From Candidatus Hydrogenedentota bacterium (GTDB taxonomy: Bacteria; Hydrogenedentota; Hydrogenedentia; Hydrogenedentales; SLHB01), in contig SLSB01000206.1 of the NCBI GenBank assembly GCA_007130675.1, positions 1-9,886 of the forward strand: a DNA stretch of 9,886 nucleotides. Reading direction: 5' to 3'. Positions 6,131-9,886 of the stretch are shown piece after piece. Both the position numbers and the translations under genes were made by a program. Under the pieces are notes generated by a model that was given only the letters and a program-made list of their open reading frames with translations, was not told the origin of the DNA and did not search any database. The number at the start of each line of letters is the position of its first letter. The first letter of the stretch is position 1.

Positions 6131-6136
6131 AGGAGA
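6131..6136 (+). promoter_or_regulatory. Shine-Dalgarno AGGAGA deciding the start at 6146
   Basis: AGGAGA lies 9 nt before the ATG at 6146 but touches the in-frame ATG at 6137, too close for use. A GTG at 6089 lies inside the hairpin and has no usable site. The start at 6146 is therefore preferred. Confidence 0.65.
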
Positions 6137-6145
6137 ATGAAGTCA

Positions 6146-7732
6146 ATGAACGACAAAAAAACGGCAGAGAAGTCGCCAAACGTAGCGGTTGAAGGTGTAC
6201 CGGTGGAGGCGGCAATTCTCGACTTGGACGGCGTGATTACCCGGACTGCCAAGACACACGCGCGCGCCTGGAAGAGAATGTTCGATGAATATTTGCAAAG
6301 GCGAAGCGAGAAAACTGAGGAAGAATTCCAACCCTTTTCCATCGAGAAGGACTATTACGCGTATGTGGATGGCAAGCCCCGCTATGAAGGGGTGCGCAGC
6401 TTCCTGGAATCGCGCGGTATTCAGCTCGATTATGGCGAGCCCGACGATCCTCCGGCGCGGGAAACGTATTGCGGTCTCGGGAACCGCAAGAATGAACTCT
6501 TCCGCGACACTATCGATGAAGAAGGAGTGGAGCCTTTTGAGGACGCCGTGGAGGCGGTCAACAATTGGCGAAAAGCCGGGCTTAAGACGGCTGTCGTCTC
6601 CTCGAGCAAAAACTGTGCACTCATTGTCCGCGCGGCAGGACTCGAGCATCAGTTTGACGCCAGCATGGATGGACAAGAGGCCGAAAAGGAGGGCATACCC
6701 GGCAAACCCGAGCCGGACTATTTCATCCGGGCGGCCACGAAGCTCGGTGTGTCGCCAAAGCGCGCCTTCATCCTCGAGGATGCCATAGCAGGCGTCCAGG
6801 CCGGGCGGGCCGGCGGCTTCGGGCTGGTTGTCGGTGTCGCGCGGCGGGAAGACTCCGAACCCTTGGAGCAGCACGGGGCCGATGTGGTGGTCAGTAAATT
6901 GACGGAACTTCGGATGGAGTCCACAAAGGCGGACAACAAACGCCCCCCCTCTGCCCTCGAGCAGTTTGATGCCATTGCCAAGGTGTTCCACGAAAAAAAT
7001 GTCGCCGTATTCCTCGATTACGACGGTACCCTGACCCCTATTGTCAATGACCCCGAAAAGGCCTTCATGCAGGATGACATGCGCGAAACCGTCCGAAAAC
7101 TCTCCGAGCTGACGAAGGTCGCCATCGTCAGTGGCCGCGACAGGAAGGTCGTAGAGAACTTCGTCCAGATTGAGGACCTGATCTACGCGGGCAGCCATGG
7201 CTTCGACATCCGCGGCCCTGACATACGCCGCGAGCACGAAGGCGGCGTAGCGGCACTCGACAGTCTGGATCGGGCAGAACATGAACTCGGGGAACGCCTG
7301 CGCGATGTGCCCGGCGCTCTCGTGGAACGAAAGAAATTCGCCCTGGCAATTCACTACCGCAATGTAAGTGAAAGCAAGGCCGAAACCGTCGCGCGTGCCG
7401 TCGAGGAAGAACACAAGAAACACCCGCAACTCCGGTCACGCGGCGGGAAAAAAGTGCTCGAACTCCAGCCCGACGTCGAATGGCACAAGGGCAAGGCACT
7501 GCTGTGGTTACTCGAGATTCTCGGACTGGACGTCTCGACCACCTGCCCGCTCTATATCGGTGACGACACCACCGACGAAGACGCATTTGCCGTGCTGGAG
7601 GAAAGCGGAATCGGCATCGTCGTCGGAGACGAGACCCTGCCCAGCCGCGCCCGTTACTGGTTGCGCGACCCTGATGAGGTACGCCGTTTCCTCGATAGAC
7701 TCGGTGAGAATATACGGAGGAATTCAAAATGA
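6146..7732 (+). CDS. otsB: Fusion: beta-phosphoglucomutase-like HAD domain + trehalose-6-phosphate phosphatase
   Basis: The 528-residue cytosolic protein contains two complete HAD phosphotransferase domains. Domain 1 (about 20-255) is of the beta-phosphoglucomutase type: motif I DLDGVIT (Asp26, Asp28), a helical cap (about 35-125), motif II VVSSS (150-154), Lys187 in GIPGKPEPDYF, and motif IV LEDAIAG (Glu211, Asp212). Domain 2 (about 275-520) is of the OtsB/T6PP type: LDYDGTLTP (Asp291, Asp293), VSGRD (328-332), GSHGF (349-353), HKGKAL (Lys448) and IGDDTTDED (Asp473, Asp474, Asp477). Both sets of catalytic residues are intact. By family knowledge domain 2 dephosphorylates trehalose 6-phosphate to trehalose, and domain 1 converts beta-glucose 1-phosphate to glucose 6-phosphate. 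The stop overlaps the GH65 start (ATGA, 7729-7732), implying translational coupling. Whether domain 1 is a mutase or a plain phosphatase is not decided by sequence. An antisense frame (6143-7429) is considered spurious. Confidence 0.93.
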   Translation: MNDKKTAEKSPNVAVEGVPVEAAILDLDGVITRTAKTHARAWKRMFDEYLQRRSEKTEEEFQPFSIEKDYYAYVDGKPRYEGVRSFLESRGIQLDYGEPDDPPARETYCGLGNRKNELFRDTIDEEGVEPFEDAVEAVNNWRKAGLKTAVVSSSKNCALIVRAAGLEHQFDASMDGQEAEKEGIPGKPEPDYFIRAATKLGVSPKRAFILEDAIAGVQAGRAGGFGLVVGVARREDSEPLEQHGADVVVSKLTELRMESTKADNKRPPSALEQFDAIAKVFHEKNVAVFLDYDGTLTPIVNDPEKAFMQDDMRETVRKLSELTKVAIVSGRDRKVVENFVQIEDLIYAGSHGFDIRGPDIRREHEGGVAALDSLDRAEHELGERLRDVPGALVERKKFALAIHYRNVSESKAETVARAVEEEHKKHPQLRSRGGKKVLELQPDVEWHKGKALLWLLEILGLDVSTTCPLYIGDDTTDEDAFAVLEESGIGIVVGDETLPSRARYWLRDPDEVRRFLDRLGENIRRNSK

Positions 7733-9886
7733 CTCAGGCAGAAATTCCCGAACAAGTGTTATACGAACGTGCACCAAGCAAAATGGTCACCGATGCCTGG
7801 CAGATGTCCTACACCGACTGGAACCCCGACAAGGAGGCCTTGCGCGAGGCCTTGTGCACGCTGGGAAACGGATACATTGCCACACGCGGCGCCTTTGAAG
7901 AAGCCGAGGCGAACGACATCCACTATCCGGGCACTTACCTCGCCGGCGGCTACAATCGATTAAAAACCGAGATCGCCGGGAGAGTCATCGAAAACGAAGA
8001 CTTGGTAAACTGGCCTAACTGGCTGCCGTTGTCCTTCCGCCACCACGGCAGCGAATGGCTCAACCTCGACAATGTCGACATACTCGAATTCCGGCAATCC
8101 TTAGATGTGCGCCAGGGCCTTCTCGAACGCTACGTGCATTTCAAGGATCAGGAAGGGCGCGAGTCTACGCTGCACACGCGGCGTCTGGTGCATATGGAAG
8201 AACAGCACCTCGCCGCCATCGAGTGGGTATTGACGCCCAAAAACTGGTCGGGCTCGATACAGATAAAGACCGCTCTCGACGGCACCGTTGAAAATCACGG
8301 TGTGGCACGCTACCGGCGACTCAACGGCAGGCATCTGCACCCGCTGGAAACGAGCAGACTCAGCCGCGACCAGATACTGCTCGTCGTAGAAGCCAATATG
8401 TCGCATATCCGCATGGTGCAGGCGGCGCGCACCCGCGTATTCACGGGCGAAGAGGAAAACACCGCAGAACGCGACACGTGGGACCGCCCCGGCTGGATAG
8501 GACAGATGATAGAAGTCGAAGCCAGACCGCAGGCGCCGGTGCGTGTCGAAAAAACGGTGAGTATCTTCACGTCAGCTGACCGTGCCAGCAGTGAACCCGT
8601 CTTTGAGGCGCGTAAGGCTTTGGCGCGAGCAGGCGATTTCCCATCTCTACTCGAGACACACGAGCAAGCCTGGCGGCATTTGTGGGATTGCTGCGATCTC
8701 GAACTGGGCAAAGATAAGCAAACCCAGCTCGTATTGCGGCTGCATATCTTTCACTTGCTCCAGACGTGTTCGGCGAATACGATCGATATGGACGTGGGGA
8801 TACCCGCCCGGGGCCTTCATGGAGAGGCATACCGAGGGCACATCTTCTGGGATGAGATGTTCATATTGCCCTTCATTAACTTACGCATCCCTGAGCTCAC
8901 CCGTTCGGTGCTCAAGTACCGCTTTCGCCGCATTTCCGAAGCACGCGTCGCCGCCGCTGAGGCCGGGTATGAGGGCGCCATGTTCCCTTGGCAAAGCGGA
9001 AGTAGTGGCCGAGAGGAAACCCAAGTATTACACCTAAACCCCAAGTCCGGGCGCTGGCTTCCCGACAACACCCACTTGCAGCGTCATGTCAACGCAACCA
9101 TCGCGTACAACATTTGGCTCTACTACGAGGCTACCGGCGATGCCGAGTTCCTCTACCGGTTTGGCGCGCAAATGATACTCGAAATCGCCAAGTTCTGGGT
9201 CAGCACCACCGTCTATAACCCCAAGCGCGACCGCTATGAGATCCACCATGTCGTCGGACCCGACGAATTCCACACGAGGTATCCCGACTCCGACGAGCCA
9301 GGCCTCAACAACAACGCCTACACCAACATCATGGCCGCCTGGGTTATCCGGCACGCTCTGGTCCTGCTGGACGAACTCCCCAAGTCACGCATCACACAGC
9401 TCATGAAAGAACTCCGTATCAGCGAAGACGATATCGAGGTATGGAAAACCATCAGCCGGAGCATGTTTGTCCCATTCCATGGAGATCGAATTATCAGCCA
9501 GTTCGAAGGATACGAAAAGCTGCAGGAATTCGATTGGGAAGCTTACAAACAGAAGTATGGAGACATTCAGCGCCTCGACCGCATTCTAGAAGCCGAGGGC
9601 GATACCCCCAATCGCTACAAGGCGGGCAAACAGGCCGACGTGCTGATGTTGTTCTACTTGTTTTCACTCGAAGAGCTCGAATCACTCTTCAGCTGGATGG
9701 GCTACGACTTCGACCCCGAAATACTCCAGCGCAACGTGCAGTACTACGTCAATCGCACATCGCATGGCTCGACACTCAGCCGCGTTGTTCATTCATGGGT
9801 GCTGGCGCGCACCGATCGAGAGCGGTCGTGGGGACTCTTCAAGCAGGCACTGGAAAGCGATGTCGCAGACATTCAGGGCGGAACTA
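7729..9886 (+). CDS. GH65 family glycoside phosphorylase (trehalose/kojibiose/maltose phosphorylase type), 3' end outside window
   Basis: The frame is open for 719 codons to the window edge. By family length (about 750-800 residues) only the last 40-80 are missing. The N-terminal beta-sandwich covers about residues 25-290 (LGNGYIATRGAFEE at 45-58; NWPNWLPL at 94-101). The (alpha/alpha)6 catalytic barrel runs from about 330, with HIFWDEMFILPF (371-382), VVGPDEFH (508-515) carrying the presumed general acid Glu513, GKQADVL (633-639) and SHGSTLS (678-684). The last two motifs are the phosphate and sugar site of phosphorylases, so phosphorolysis is favoured over hydrolysis. The expected products are beta-glucose 1-phosphate plus a sugar. 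Which disaccharide is used cannot be read from the sequence; trehalose or trehalose 6-phosphate is inferred from the T6P-phosphatase domain upstream. GGAGG (7716-7720) lies 8 nt before the ATG, inside the previous gene. No signal peptide, so probably cytosolic. Confidence 0.93.
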   Translation, partial: MTQAEIPEQVLYERAPSKMVTDAWQMSYTDWNPDKEALREALCTLGNGYIATRGAFEEAEANDIHYPGTYLAGGYNRLKTEIAGRVIENEDLVNWPNWLPLSFRHHGSEWLNLDNVDILEFRQSLDVRQGLLERYVHFKDQEGRESTLHTRRLVHMEEQHLAAIEWVLTPKNWSGSIQIKTALDGTVENHGVARYRRLNGRHLHPLETSRLSRDQILLVVEANMSHIRMVQAARTRVFTGEEENTAERDTWDRPGWIGQMIEVEARPQAPVRVEKTVSIFTSADRASSEPVFEARKALARAGDFPSLLETHEQAWRHLWDCCDLELGKDKQTQLVLRLHIFHLLQTCSANTIDMDVGIPARGLHGEAYRGHIFWDEMFILPFINLRIPELTRSVLKYRFRRISEARVAAAEAGYEGAMFPWQSGSSGREETQVLHLNPKSGRWLPDNTHLQRHVNATIAYNIWLYYEATGDAEFLYRFGAQMILEIAKFWVSTTVYNPKRDRYEIHHVVGPDEFHTRYPDSDEPGLNNNAYTNIMAAWVIRHALVLLDELPKSRITQLMKELRISEDDIEVWKTISRSMFVPFHGDRIISQFEGYEKLQEFDWEAYKQKYGDIQRLDRILEAEGDTPNRYKAGKQADVLMLFYLFSLEELESLFSWMGYDFDPEILQRNVQYYVNRTSHGSTLSRVVHSWVLARTDRERSWGLFKQALESDVADIQGGT

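Larger units (their letters stand above)
5786..6145 (+). other. 360-nt gene-free region upstream of the trehalose module
   Basis: No credible coding frame or tRNA was seen here. The region holds a weak stem CTCAA-TTCTG-TTGAG at 5841-5855 that lacks a T tract, so no convincing terminator for the beta-helix gene. It also holds a candidate promoter (5882-5910), four GCGGT words (5901-5962), a 7-bp dyad (5933-5969) and a strong hairpin (6085-6107). The stretch 5985-6080 is A-rich and purine-rich on the + strand with nothing identifiable. Its length and structure suggest a regulated start of a new transcription unit. Confidence 0.6.

Noticed and set aside
6089..6145. Upstream GTG (6089) or ATG (6137) as start of the HAD/T6P-phosphatase gene
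   Set aside because: 6089 lies inside a perfect hairpin without a ribosome-binding site and 6137 directly abuts AGGAGA; only 6146 has proper spacing.
6143..7429. 428-codon open frame on the minus strand antisense to the HAD/T6P-phosphatase gene
   Set aside because: The plus strand has two complete sets of HAD catalytic motifs; the antisense product shows no domain. Its openness follows from codon bias of the real gene.

Overview
The window reads as chromosomal DNA of a moderately GC-rich (about 55-60 % by eye) free-living bacterium. A sulfatase, a Tat-exported beta-helix protein of the pectate-lyase superfamily, a bacterial SUI1/YciH factor and a mycobacterial-OtsB1-like trehalose module together suggest a polysaccharide-degrading lineage of the Planctomycetes / Lentisphaerae / Hydrogenedentes kind. 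This is inferred from gene content only; there is no rRNA or other phylogenetic marker. No tRNA, rRNA, CRISPR array, insertion sequence or phage gene was seen.

Layout, left to right. (1) 1-699, +: C-terminal part of a sulfatase, cut by the window edge, with an unusual insert of about 160 residues before its terminal ALGYL-like motif. (2) 884-2074, +: complete AspC-type aminotransferase with all key PLP and substrate residues. (3) 2191-2589, +: SUI1/eIF1/YciH-family protein with a basic N-terminal extension. (4) 2631-3200, -: thioredoxin-fold protein with a single active-site cysteine, convergent with the SUI1 gene. (5) 3201-3444: divergent intergenic region. (6) 3445-4365, +: ispH, last enzyme of the MEP isoprenoid pathway. 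(7) 4365-4463, +: possible 32-residue ORF whose start overlaps the ispH stop and whose stop overlaps the next start. (8) 4460-5785, +: Tat-exported right-handed beta-helix protein. (9) 5786-6145: about 360 nt without a gene, holding a candidate promoter, repeated GCGGT words and a perfect 10-bp hairpin. (10) 6146-7732 and 7729-9886 (runs off the edge), +: a beta-phosphoglucomutase-like / trehalose-6-phosphate phosphatase fusion, overlapping by ATGA a GH65 glycoside phosphorylase.

The most coherent system is the last pair. Their domain order, HAD (beta-PGM) - trehalose-6-phosphatase - GH65, is the one I recall for the single polypeptide OtsB1 (Rv2006) of Mycobacterium tuberculosis, here split into two translationally coupled genes. 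Together the three activities could take trehalose 6-phosphate to trehalose, then to glucose plus beta-glucose 1-phosphate, then to glucose 6-phosphate. The other genes look like independent housekeeping or carbohydrate-degradation units. I found no clear defence or mobile system.
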